Shown here: positions 1 to 7,875 of the stretch, one piece after another
Position numbering within the stretch: the stretch's first letter is position 1
Layout: every line of letters begins with the position of its first letter
Assembly: GCF_022829545.1 (NCBI RefSeq)
Contig: NZ_JAKSYM010000062.1
Span: 1-61,890, forward strand
From: Methylobacterium sp. J-030
GTDB taxonomy: Bacteria; Pseudomonadota; Alphaproteobacteria; Rhizobiales; Beijerinckiaceae
Direction: 5' to 3'
DNA length: 61,890 bases
Made by a program: the position numbers and the translations under genes
The notes under the pieces: model-generated
Told to the model about the DNA's origin: nothing
Seen by the model: the letters and a program-made list of their open reading frames with translations, nothing else
Databases searched by the model: none

Positions 1-1842
1 CACCGGGTCCGCATCGATCTGCGTGAACGTGGCCGCGGAGCCGTCCGCGACGTTGCCGGTGCGACTGACCAAGCCGGTGAGATTGCCGCCCGAGCCGAAG
101 TTCAGCGAGCCCGCCGTCTTCTAAGACGCGTGCGTACAGGATCGCCTTGGTCGGGACGACGAGCAGCGGGCGCGCGATCGAGCGCAGGTCGAGCAGGCCC
201 GAGGTGCCGACGACGAAGGGTTGGGTCGCGACCGGATAGGTCGACCCGATGTAGCGCGCGCTGTTCGAGCTGCGCACCTCGTCGAGGTAGACCACCGCGC
301 CGTTGTTGCCGGCGGTGTCCCCGCCGAGCCGGTAGCCGGTCAGCGTCCCGAGGTTGGCCGTGTAGGCGACCGAGTTCTCCAGCGTGTTGTTGATGTACGT
401 GTAGAGCGTGCCGGCCTTGCGCACGAAGGCGAAGCCGACCTTCGTGTTGGCGGCCGGGGTCGTCGCCGAAACGCTGTAGGCCGTGCCCGAGGCATAGTCC
501 TGGAGTGCGAGCTTCCCGTCCGAGCCGCGTAGGAAGATGTAGAAGCCGGCGGCGTTCGACGCGGAGGTGGTGGCGAAGATGACCTGCGCCGAGCCGACGC
601 CGTCGAACCAGACGTAGCCCTCGACCGTGAAGTCACCGGTGCCGATGGCCACGGGCGAGGCGTAGGCGATGGCGAGGTAGGAGGTGGTCGAGGCGAGCCG
701 CAGCGAGGCTCCGCCAAACGCGCTCTGGGCCGTCGAGATCGCAGCCGAGCCACCGCGGGTAACCGTGTTGCCCGAGACCGCGTCCGGGATCGCGGTCGCC
801 CCGTTGATCCCATCAGGCCCACCGGCAGGCTGGTGAGGAGGAGCTGCCGGGTCGCGGTCACCGTCATGGGGTTGGCGTCCATGACGAAGGTCGCCAGCGT
901 GCACTCCAGCGCGCCGCCCGCGATCTCGACCGCCGTGAACGGGATCGGGTTGCCCGAGGTATCGGTGGTGAACGGGAACAGCGGCCTGGCGTAGGCGTAG
1001 CCCGAGGGCAGCGTCGGGCTCAGGCTCGCCGAGGCGAACGGCGCCACGCCGGCCGTGCCCCAGATCAGGAATATGAACAGGGTCGACGCGCCGGGGAGCG
1101 TCGTGCCGCCCTGGAAGCCGCCGGCGGCGTTGCCGTTCGAGACCGCCCAGGCGAGCGCGCCGCCGGTCTTCTGCGCGGAGGCGCCGGTGCTGTCGACGCA
1201 CGAGCCGGGGCCGATCGACAGGGTGGCGGTGGTGGCCGAGCCGGCGATCGCCGCCGGGACGAAGCCGGCGATCGGCAGGCCGACGAAGGTGCCCGAGCCC
1301 GAGCCGCCCCCGCCGTCGCTCGCCACCGAGCCGGTCATCCGGAACGCGGCGCCGTCCCAGCGGATCTCGAAGTCCTGGTTGACCGGCAGGTCGCCGGCCT
1401 GCAGCGCGGTGCCGTTCCGGCGCAGGAGCGGCGCGGTCACCGTCCCCGTCGGCGTGCCGATCCCGGTCAGCGCCAGCGTGACGCCGGCCGAGCCGCCGAC
1501 CGTCGCGTTGGTCGCCGTGACGAAGCCGCCGAACTTGATGCCCCTGAGCAGCGAGGCGAACACGACGTTGTTCGGCAGCACGCAGGTCAGGGCGTTCGGC
1601 GTGCCGGCGAACTGGCCGACGTAGACACCGCGGGCGATCGCCTGGATCAGCTGCGTCAGGTCCGAGCCGTTGAGCGTCTGGCCCGAGGCCTCGATCGCCG
1701 AGAGGATCTCGGCCTCGCTGTCGGTGACGATGGCGTGGCCCGGGTAGGATCCCTGCGTTCCGGTCGAGGGGACGCCGTCGGTCCAGGGCATCTGCCCCGC
1801 ATCCTCGGCGCCCAGGGGGTTGAGCGGGTAGTGCTGGCGCAC
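1..1842 (-). CDS. Phage tail fibre/appendage protein with LamG-like domain, frameshifted, runs off the window
   Basis: Last visible gene of the tail operon. GTG start at 1842 is preceded by a purine-rich GGAGAGAG ribosome site. The N-terminus (MRQHYPLNPLG, then a segment with SEAEILSAIEASGQ) resembles the conserved head of P2/Mu-type tail fibre proteins. The frame holds to about 808, where continuing sense moves by -1: codons from 808 down encode a LamG/concanavalin-like domain (motifs such as GDFTVEGYVWFDG and YLDEVRSSNSARYIG). Near 110-124 the reading returns to the original frame (GSLNFGSGGNLTGL). Read literally, the original frame stops at 340 after a meaningless basic tail. The two shifts compensate each other, so either the gene is damaged or the assembly has two indels. 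Fibre assignment is by position and architecture; the receptor is unknown. Confidence 0.6.
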
Positions 1843-1920
1843 GGGTTCTCTCTCCGGATGGGAGCCGGTGGGCGGGCCGCGAGCGGCCGGTTCAGAGCGG
1901 GCGAGGGGCGGCCTGAGCCG

Positions 1921-2628
1921 TCAGGCGTCGATCAGGCGCAGGAGCGGATCGCGCCCGAACTCCGAGGCGCCGAAGCTGAAGCGTTGCTGGATGATCGTCG
2001 GAGCGGCCGCGCCGTAGCTGAAGAACAGCATCGAGTGCGCGGGCTTCAGACGCTGGAGGATGCACTCCAGGTCCTCGGCCCTGCGGATATCGAGGAAGGG
2101 GTCGCGCCCGAAGGACGACGCGCCGAACTGGAAGCGGGTCAACCGCTGCCCGCTGATCGAGACCGACCACACGAACCGGAAGTTCGGCGGGTTGAAGCGG
2201 CCGTGGCTGCCACCGAAGCTCGACAGCCCGAACTGGAACGGCACGTACTCGGTGATCGTGATCGCGTAGCCGAGCGCCGCCGCGATCCCGATGAAGAAAG
2301 CGCGGGACTGGCCGCCATGCAGGGTCATCTTCTGGACGAGGGCCGCGCGGCGCTCGGGCAGCGTCTGGACCACGGGGATGCAGGGGTCGGGCAGGCCGAA
2401 GGCCCGTTCCCAATCGCCGAGCAGCTGCAGGGTGAACCGAGGGTCGGTCTCGATCTGCAAGAGGCCGAGGGCCTGGGTATCGACGTCGCCCCAGACCTGC
2501 CCGAGCGCCGAGATCAGGAGACCCAGCGCGCCGTTCGGATCACGGTCCCAGGCGGCCCCGGTCGGCAGCAGGTTGCCGAGCCCCTCCGCGTAGTCGTCGC
2601 CCGAGTGGCCGAGGATCGCGTCAGCCAA
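1921..2628 (-). CDS. Mu gp48-like tail protein (DUF2313/YmfQ family)
   Basis: 235 aa, read from a TTG codon that overlaps the end of the baseplate J gene by 8 nt. The N-terminal half (HSGDDYAEGLGNLLPTGAAW and the AFGLPDPC region) matches the YmfQ/DUF2313 family, which lies at the baseplate centre of Mu-like contractile tails. The C-terminal half carries three similar segments of the type FQFGASSFGRDP, a short internal repeat not needed for the family core. Position between gp47 and the fibre is the standard Mu order. Confidence 0.85.
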   Translation of the reverse strand: MADAILGHSGDDYAEGLGNLLPTGAAWDRDPNGALGLLISALGQVWGDVDTQALGLLQIETDPRFTLQLLGDWERAFGLPDPCIPVVQTLPERRAALVQKMTLHGGQSRAFFIGIAAALGYAITITEYVPFQFGLSSFGGSHGRFNPPNFRFVWSVSISGQRLTRFQFGASSFGRDPFLDIRRAEDLECILQRLKPAHSMLFFSYGAAAPTIIQQRFSFGASEFGRDPLLRLIDA

Positions 2629-3718
2629 AGGACACGCCCCCGTTCCCGGGCTGCATCACCGCCATGCAGCCGTTGTTGGGCATCACCGCGTCGACGAAGC
2701 TGGTGTCGAAGTGCTGGACCGTGCCGGCGCCGAGGATCGCGTCGTACACCCAGGCCGCGTAGATCGTCTGGGCCGGGACGAGGGCGCCGTTGACCGAGCG
2801 CGCCGGCGCGGCGCGCTGGGCCAGCATCGCCTGCAGCGCGGTCGCGACCGCCGCGCGGTTCGAGGCGGTGTCGGGGCAGAGCCCGGTGATCGGCACCAGG
2901 ATCCCGGTCGGGATCGGCGCGCACACGAAGCAGTCCGCGACCGTGACCGGCCGGCGCAGGTCGATGTGCGCCTGGACGGTGGCCACGTCGGTCGCGTTCG
3001 GGAAGCCGAAGTTGCCCGCCCGCAGGTTGTCCATCATGAACCGGATCGTGACGGTCCCGACGCCCATCTCGTTCGGGGCGCACCACGCCCGGGTCACGCC
3101 CGGCACCTCGCGCGCCCAGGCCACGTAGTCGTCGGCGTCGCCGCCCATCGGCGGCTGGCGGATCCGCGCGAGCACGCGAGTGCGCGCGTCGGTATCGTCC
3201 TCGACGTCGACGCCGCCCGAGAGCTGGACGACCAGGCCGGAGCCGTCGACGCCGGGGATGCCGGTCACGAGCGCGATCGACGTGCCCGCGGGCAGGTTGC
3301 CTGCGGAGCCGGCGGCGAGCGCCATGATCGCGACCGCGGTCGGGCCGGTCCCGATCGTGATCTGTTGCGTCGTTGCGAAGGTCAGCCCGCCGGCGGTCAG
3401 CTGCGTCGCCGCCGGCACCACCGTGCCGAAGGTGCCGGTCAGGGTCGCGGCACCGCTGGCGAAGGTCGCCGCCTCGCGCCCGTCGAGGAAGATGTCGAGC
3501 CAGCGATCGAGCCAGGGGCCGACCGCGGTATCGGGTAGGAACTGGACGGCGAGGGCCTGGATGAACTGGTAGGCCGAGAACGCCAGTTCCGCGTTGCCGT
3601 CGCCGATCACCCGCGCGCGGGAGTTCGGCGGCAGCCCGTCGGCCGCGGCCAGGCGCGCCGCGAGGTAGTCGCGGACTTGCGCCCGGACGGTGTCGCGCGT
3701 CGGGATGAGCAGGGGCAT
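2621..3718 (-). CDS. Baseplate J-like protein (Mu gp47 family)
   Basis: 365 aa. Baseplate wedge component of contractile tails. The N-terminus (IPTRDTVRAQVRDYLAARL) and the central segment with PAGTSIALVTGIPGVDGSG and a DTDARTRVLARIR helix are typical of baseplate J/gp47 proteins; the following ADDYVAWAREVPGVTRAW is a family hallmark. Length is normal. It lies directly before the gp46 gene in transcription order and its 3' end overlaps the gp48-like gene. Confidence 0.9.
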   Translation of the reverse strand: MPLLIPTRDTVRAQVRDYLAARLAAADGLPPNSRARVIGDGNAELAFSAYQFIQALAVQFLPDTAVGPWLDRWLDIFLDGREAATFASGAATLTGTFGTVVPAATQLTAGGLTFATTQQITIGTGPTAVAIMALAAGSAGNLPAGTSIALVTGIPGVDGSGLVVQLSGGVDVEDDTDARTRVLARIRQPPMGGDADDYVAWAREVPGVTRAWCAPNEMGVGTVTIRFMMDNLRAGNFGFPNATDVATVQAHIDLRRPVTVADCFVCAPIPTGILVPITGLCPDTASNRAAVATALQAMLAQRAAPARSVNGALVPAQTIYAAWVYDAILGAGTVQHFDTSFVDAVMPNNGCMAVMQPGNGGVSFG

Positions 3719-3740
3719 CGCGGGCGCCAGGTTCGAGGTC

Positions 3741-4232
3741 TCAAGACTTGATCAGCGACCAGAGGTCGGCGAACCGCAGCGCCACCGCCGAGAGCGGGCC
3801 GCGGTAGAGGACGACGTCGGCCGCGATGCTCTCGACCCCGGTCCGCTCCGGGTTCGCGGTGAAGGCCGAGGCGATCTCCGCGTCCACGAAGGGCTGGAGG
3901 CATTCGTTCAGGTAGGTCTGGACGTGAGCGACGGTCGCGCCGGCCTTCGCCTCCGGCCCGGTGATCTTCGTCCGCGACAGGAGCCAGATCCGCGAGCCGA
4001 TCGGCCAGGCGTCGAACAGGACGTCGGCGTTCGTGTCGCCCCACCAGCCCCGGCGGTTCGTGTCGCCCGGGCTCGGCAGGGCGTCGTCGTCCTCGGCCCG
4101 CCGGTCGGTCGCTAGCGCGATGATGACGGCGGACCGCAGCTCGTCCTCGGCCTCCTCCGCGGCATCGCCGAGCAGCCAGTCGAAGGTCACGGCGTGCGGG
4201 GCGACAGTGATCGGATCGGGGACGCCGCTCAT
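3741..4232 (-). CDS. Mu gp46-like baseplate protein
   Basis: 163 aa, GP46 family of phage baseplate components. Visible features: RRGWWGD near the middle, then GSRIWLLSRTKITGPEA and TYLNECLQPFVDAEIA, the usual GP46 core. Co-oriented between the gp45- and gp47-like genes. Unlike Mu gp46 it has an acidic insertion after TDRRAEDDDALP, common in alphaproteobacterial relatives. Confidence 0.88.
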   Translation of the reverse strand: MSGVPDPITVAPHAVTFDWLLGDAAEEAEDELRSAVIIALATDRRAEDDDALPSPGDTNRRGWWGDTNADVLFDAWPIGSRIWLLSRTKITGPEAKAGATVAHVQTYLNECLQPFVDAEIASAFTANPERTGVESIAADVVLYRGPLSAVALRFADLWSLIKS

Positions 4233-4261
4233 GGATCCATCCCCCCGTCAGCCATCGCTCA

Positions 4262-5317
4262 TCAGCCCGGGCCGCCGAAGCGCATCGACTTCGTCTGGCC
4301 CTGCACGAGCCGCTTCTGCGGCTCCAGGAAGTTCAGCGCCGGGCCGGCTTGGTCGGAGAGCCGCTGCAGCGTGGCGCGCAGGTTCGCGATCCGACCGACG
4401 ATCGGGTTGGCTTTCGTCAGCTGGTCGATCTGCGCCTGCAGGCTGACCGTCTTGGACGCGATGCTCGCCGCCGTGTTGCCGCTCTCGGCCAGTGCCGCCA
4501 GCTCGTCGACCAGGCCGTCGACCGTCGCGATGATCGGGTTGTTGGCGATGAGGCCGGCGATCTGCGCCTCTAAGCCGGCGATCAGGCCCTCGACGTTGCC
4601 CGACAGCAGGCTGGCCATGCCCATCAAGCGGCTCGGGTCCAGAAAGGCCTTCAGGCCGCGCTGGATCGCGTTCTGGAGGTACCCGGTGAGCTTGCCCTCC
4701 GCGAGCGCCTTCATGGCGTCCAGACCGGCCGGCAAGCCGCTCAGCGCGGCGGTGACCTGGGTGGCGAGGTTCAGCGGCGCCAAGCCCTGGACGACGCTCT
4801 CGATGTTCTCGCGCAGCTTGGACACGACGTCGAACAGCGCGTGGTGCGAGTCCTCGACCTGGGACAGGCGGGCGGCCAGGCCCTTCAGCTGCTCGTTCAG
4901 CTCGAAGTTGTCGGTGGCGGGCTTCGACCCCGCGGTGATGGTCACCTTCTTGCCGGTCTGATTGATGCCGGCCCGGGTGATGTGGGTGTTCTGACCCTGA
5001 TCGTCGTAGTGCTGACTCTCGCCGGCCTTGAGGTTCTTCGGGCGGTAGCGGCGATCGTCGACCGCGAAGACGACCGGGTGCGAGCGCCCTCCGGAGAGCG
5101 AGGCGATGAGGGCTTCCGCGGCCTGCTCGGCCGCCTGCAGCGGGACCGAACTGAACCCGTAGCGCTGCCAGTGCTCGACGCCGTCCTTGACCTCGTCGTG
5201 GAGCCCTTTGACCGTCACCTCCTGCATCTTCTTGGAGTCGTCGGCGCTCTGGATCGTGCCGCGCGTGATCATCACACCGGCGCGGGTCGCCGCGTCGCGG
5301 GTGGTCGAGCGTTGCAT
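4262..5317 (-). CDS. Baseplate assembly protein V / spike (Mu gp45 family)
   Basis: 351 aa from ATG at 5317, chosen because it lies 4 nt after the stop of the gp44-like gene; an upstream in-frame extension would overlap that gene. The start (TRAGVMITRGTIQSADDSKK) and the HPVVFAVDDRRYRP segment are the OB-fold region of gp45, which forms the central spike beneath the baseplate hub. The C-terminal half is unusually long, with helical stretches (residues about 170-330, many Ala/Leu) instead of the short tip of Mu gp45. The tail of the protein is therefore uncertain in role. Confidence 0.8.
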   Translation of the reverse strand: MQRSTTRDAATRAGVMITRGTIQSADDSKKMQEVTVKGLHDEVKDGVEHWQRYGFSSVPLQAAEQAAEALIASLSGGRSHPVVFAVDDRRYRPKNLKAGESQHYDDQGQNTHITRAGINQTGKKVTITAGSKPATDNFELNEQLKGLAARLSQVEDSHHALFDVVSKLRENIESVVQGLAPLNLATQVTAALSGLPAGLDAMKALAEGKLTGYLQNAIQRGLKAFLDPSRLMGMASLLSGNVEGLIAGLEAQIAGLIANNPIIATVDGLVDELAALAESGNTAASIASKTVSLQAQIDQLTKANPIVGRIANLRATLQRLSDQAGPALNFLEPQKRLVQGQTKSMRFGGPG

Positions 5318-5321
5318 CGGG

Positions 5322-6440
5322 TCAGGTCTCGTAGCTGACGGGCGCCGGGGTCGCTCCGAACGGGCTGCCCTGGTCGCCACTGGCATCCGTCGGGCGCGCG
5401 GCCCCGAGCCACTGGGGCAGGCAGAGCTCGATCGAGGAGATCGTCCCCTCGCCCCCTTGCGTCGACGACACGGCCTTGATCGCGAGGTTCATCCGACCGT
5501 TGGGCCCCGGGAACAGCATCGGGCTGTCGACGGTCACCGTCTTGCCGATCTGGTCGAGCCAGAGCTCGGCCCCGTTGAACCAGCCCGGGACGGTGACGCG
5601 CACGACCGTCGAGGTGCCGATCTGCTCGTCGACCTCCCGCTGGACGCGACGCTTCATCGCCTCCTGGTCGCCCGGCTCTTCCGAGAGGAACTTGTTCGGC
5701 CGGTACCGCTGCATCAGCGGGTTCGTCTGCACCGCCTCGGCGTTGCGGGATTTCTCGCCGAAGCTGTCGTCGCTGCCCGGCGCCTGGCCCACCGCCACGG
5801 TGCGGTTGAACAGCCCGCTGTAGTCGATCTCGCAGTAGCCCGAGAGGATGTTGCCGCCCTCGACGAGGTCGCCGGCGGAGCCGCGCGTGCCCGAGAAGGC
5901 GACGAGCGTCCCGTCGCTCTCCTCGCGCAGGTGCAGGTTGACCATCCGGGTCAGGCGCTCGATCAGCGCCCAGGCGGTCTCCCCGAACTGGACGTTGACC
6001 AGCTTGAACTGGCCGTTGCCGTCCGGCGCATTGTCGACCCGGAACTTGACCCCAAACGGCTGCAGCACCGAGCGGCAGATCTGCTCGTAGCTCGTGTTCT
6101 TGTACTGGCCGGACTGCGCGTCGACCGAGGCGGCCGCGACGTCGCCGGTCAGGGCCAGGCCAGCGAGCAGCAGGCCGTGCGCCTTGTCCGTGTAGGAGGC
6201 CTGCCGGACCTCGATCAACCCCTTCTGGATCGCCGTCTTGCCGCCGAGGATGATCTGGCACTGGTCCCCGGGCTTGATCTTGAGCGCCCCCCAGGAGGTG
6301 TAGCCGTCGGACTCGGTCGCGGTGAACTTGAAGTACGTGATCGTCTTGTCGTCGAAGGACCGGGAGACCTCGACGGTCTCCCAGCCGGCGTACTTCGTCC
6401 CGTTCACCGAGATCTGCGCGACTGTCTTCGGATCGGGCAT
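5322..6440 (-). CDS. Baseplate hub protein (Mu gp44/gpP family)
   Basis: 372 aa. Begins by describing a measured quantity at a site (ISVNGTKYAGWETVEVSRS), the usual gp44 opening, then contains a GDQCQIILGG segment and a late-control-like fold continuing to WFNGAELWLDQIG. Family: Mu gp44/lambdoid gpD hub that sits at the tail tip and clamps the gp45 spike. Genes on both sides (gpN-like upstream, gp45 downstream) are the canonical neighbours. Confidence 0.85.
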   Translation of the reverse strand: MPDPKTVAQISVNGTKYAGWETVEVSRSFDDKTITYFKFTATESDGYTSWGALKIKPGDQCQIILGGKTAIQKGLIEVRQASYTDKAHGLLLAGLALTGDVAAASVDAQSGQYKNTSYEQICRSVLQPFGVKFRVDNAPDGNGQFKLVNVQFGETAWALIERLTRMVNLHLREESDGTLVAFSGTRGSAGDLVEGGNILSGYCEIDYSGLFNRTVAVGQAPGSDDSFGEKSRNAEAVQTNPLMQRYRPNKFLSEEPGDQEAMKRRVQREVDEQIGTSTVVRVTVPGWFNGAELWLDQIGKTVTVDSPMLFPGPNGRMNLAIKAVSSTQGGEGTISSIELCLPQWLGAARPTDASGDQGSPFGATPAPVSYET

Positions 6441-6443
6441 GGA

Positions 6444-7112
6444 TCAGGCCGTCAGCGCCCGGATCGAGGCGGGTGCGAAGAGCGGGTGGAAGATGCCGTT
6501 CTCGGCGACGATCTCGTCGGCCCGGTCGGCGTCGTCGTAGAGGATGGTCGCGAGCACCGCGGTCGGCAGGTTCGTGCCGTACGTGAAGGTCGCGATCCGC
6601 GGCAGCGGGCGGGATCGGGCGGCGAGGTCCCGAACCACCGCGCCCTGAAGCGCGACGAGGGCCCGGTAGACGGCGCCGGCGCCTGCATCGGCTGCCTGTG
6701 CCTCGGCGTTGTCGAACGCGACCGTCAGGATGTCCCGGACGCTCTGGATCGCATCCCGTGACCGGTACGTGGTCGCGGCGACGATCTTGGCTTCTTCCAC
6801 GAGGCACATCTGCACCGCGGCGGCCCGGATGTAGGCGGCCGGAGCCGAGGCGACGGCGAGCGCGGCGATCGCGACCCGGGCCCGGCCCATCGCCGGCTGC
6901 GTCGCGCCGGCCGCGCGGGCCGCCTCGAAGCAGGCGAGCAGGCGGGAGCCGAGGCTCGCCGGGAGGGAGCCGCCGCTCATCTCGGCTTCGAGCGCGCCGA
7001 TCCGCTGGTAGAGCGCGGAGGCCGCCGTCGTGGTCGCGTCGCTCGGTACGCCGCGCAGCGTCTCCAGCACGGTCGTGAGGAGCGTGACGGCCTCGGGCGC
7101 GCGGAGCTGCAT
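6444..7112 (-). CDS. Phage tail protein, possible C-terminal half of a gpN-like DNA circularization protein
   Basis: 222 aa, rich in Ala, alpha-helical, ending in a YGTNLPTAVLATILYDDADRADEIVAENGI segment shortened here to its recognisable core NLPTAVLA..NGI. It sits between a gene that contains only the N-terminal domain of Mu gpN (7121-7861) and the hub gene. In Mu gpN is one protein of nearly 500 aa; here the two ORFs sum to about that length, separated by 8 nt. The C-terminal identity is therefore an inference from size and synteny. Confidence 0.55.
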   Translation of the reverse strand: MQLRAPEAVTLLTTVLETLRGVPSDATTTAASALYQRIGALEAEMSGGSLPASLGSRLLACFEAARAAGATQPAMGRARVAIAALAVASAPAAYIRAAAVQMCLVEEAKIVAATTYRSRDAIQSVRDILTVAFDNAEAQAADAGAGAVYRALVALQGAVVRDLAARSRPLPRIATFTYGTNLPTAVLATILYDDADRADEIVAENGIFHPLFAPASIRALTA

Positions 7113-7120
7113 GGTAGGCC

Positions 7121-7861
7121 TCAGATCGATAGGATCTCGGGTGTCGCCGTCCCGGGTGCGCCGGGCGAGGCGGCGGTCGGGGCTGAGGCGGAACCGTCGG
7201 TCTGGGTCGCGGACGCCGTGCCGTTCGTGAGATCGCCGCTCTGGAGCTGGCCGATCCCGGCATTGTCGATGTCCGAGCCCTCGAAGCCCGGGAGGGTGAA
7301 GTCGTTCAGCGTCGCGCCGGGGAGCTGGCCGACCTCGATATTCTGGACATCCGAGGCGTTGAAGCCCGGCGTGTCATACGCGTCGAGGGAACCGTCGAGC
7401 GTCGAGGCGGAGGTCTGCCCGGCGCCGTCGGCCGCCGTGTTCACAGCCCCGGACGTGTCCGTGGTCGCGCTCATCGAGGCGGCGGAGAGCGACCCCGCCT
7501 CGACGAAGGTCATCTCGAACTCGACGTACCCGCCCTTGTCCCGGCGCTCGATCGCCGAGAAGCCGTCGCAGGCGACCCGGAAGGTGCCGAGCGTCGGGTG
7601 GACGAGCGTGCCGCCGCCTCCGGCCTCGAGGGCCGCGATCAGCGCGTCGCGCTGCGGGATGTAGTCTTCGTCGACGATGTAGCCGGTGACCGGGAAGCGC
7701 CGCGCGCGACGGCCCATATCCTCGGCGTAGGGCGTGTCGCGCTTCGGGAACTCGTGGAGCGCGATGCGCCGCCCGCCGGCGAGCGCGCCGACCTCGACGT
7801 GGAAGCCGACGCCGCGAAAGGAGGCCGACCGCAGCTGCAGGCGCCAAGGGGCGATCGGCAT
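7121..7861 (-). CDS. Mu gpN-like protein, DNA circularization N-terminal domain
   Basis: 246 aa from ATG 7861, which has AGGGGG nine bases upstream; a TTG at 7879 overlapping the tape-measure stop is possible too. Residues 1-125 match the DNA_circ_N domain of Mu gpN/gp43 (PWRLQLRSASFRGVGFHVE, HEFPKRDTPYAEDMGR and GYIVDEDYIPQRDALI are diagnostic). In contractile tails this protein attaches near the baseplate-tube junction; the name circularization is historical. The remaining 120 aa are Gly/Ser/Thr-rich with three SDIQN-type repeats and appear disordered. Confidence 0.82.
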   Translation of the reverse strand: MPIAPWRLQLRSASFRGVGFHVEVGALAGGRRIALHEFPKRDTPYAEDMGRRARRFPVTGYIVDEDYIPQRDALIAALEAGGGGTLVHPTLGTFRVACDGFSAIERRDKGGYVEFEMTFVEAGSLSAASMSATTDTSGAVNTAADGAGQTSASTLDGSLDAYDTPGFNASDVQNIEVGQLPGATLNDFTLPGFEGSDIDNAGIGQLQSGDLTNGTASATQTDGSASAPTAASPGAPGTATPEILSI

Positions 7862-7875
7862 GTCTTGGAGCCCCC

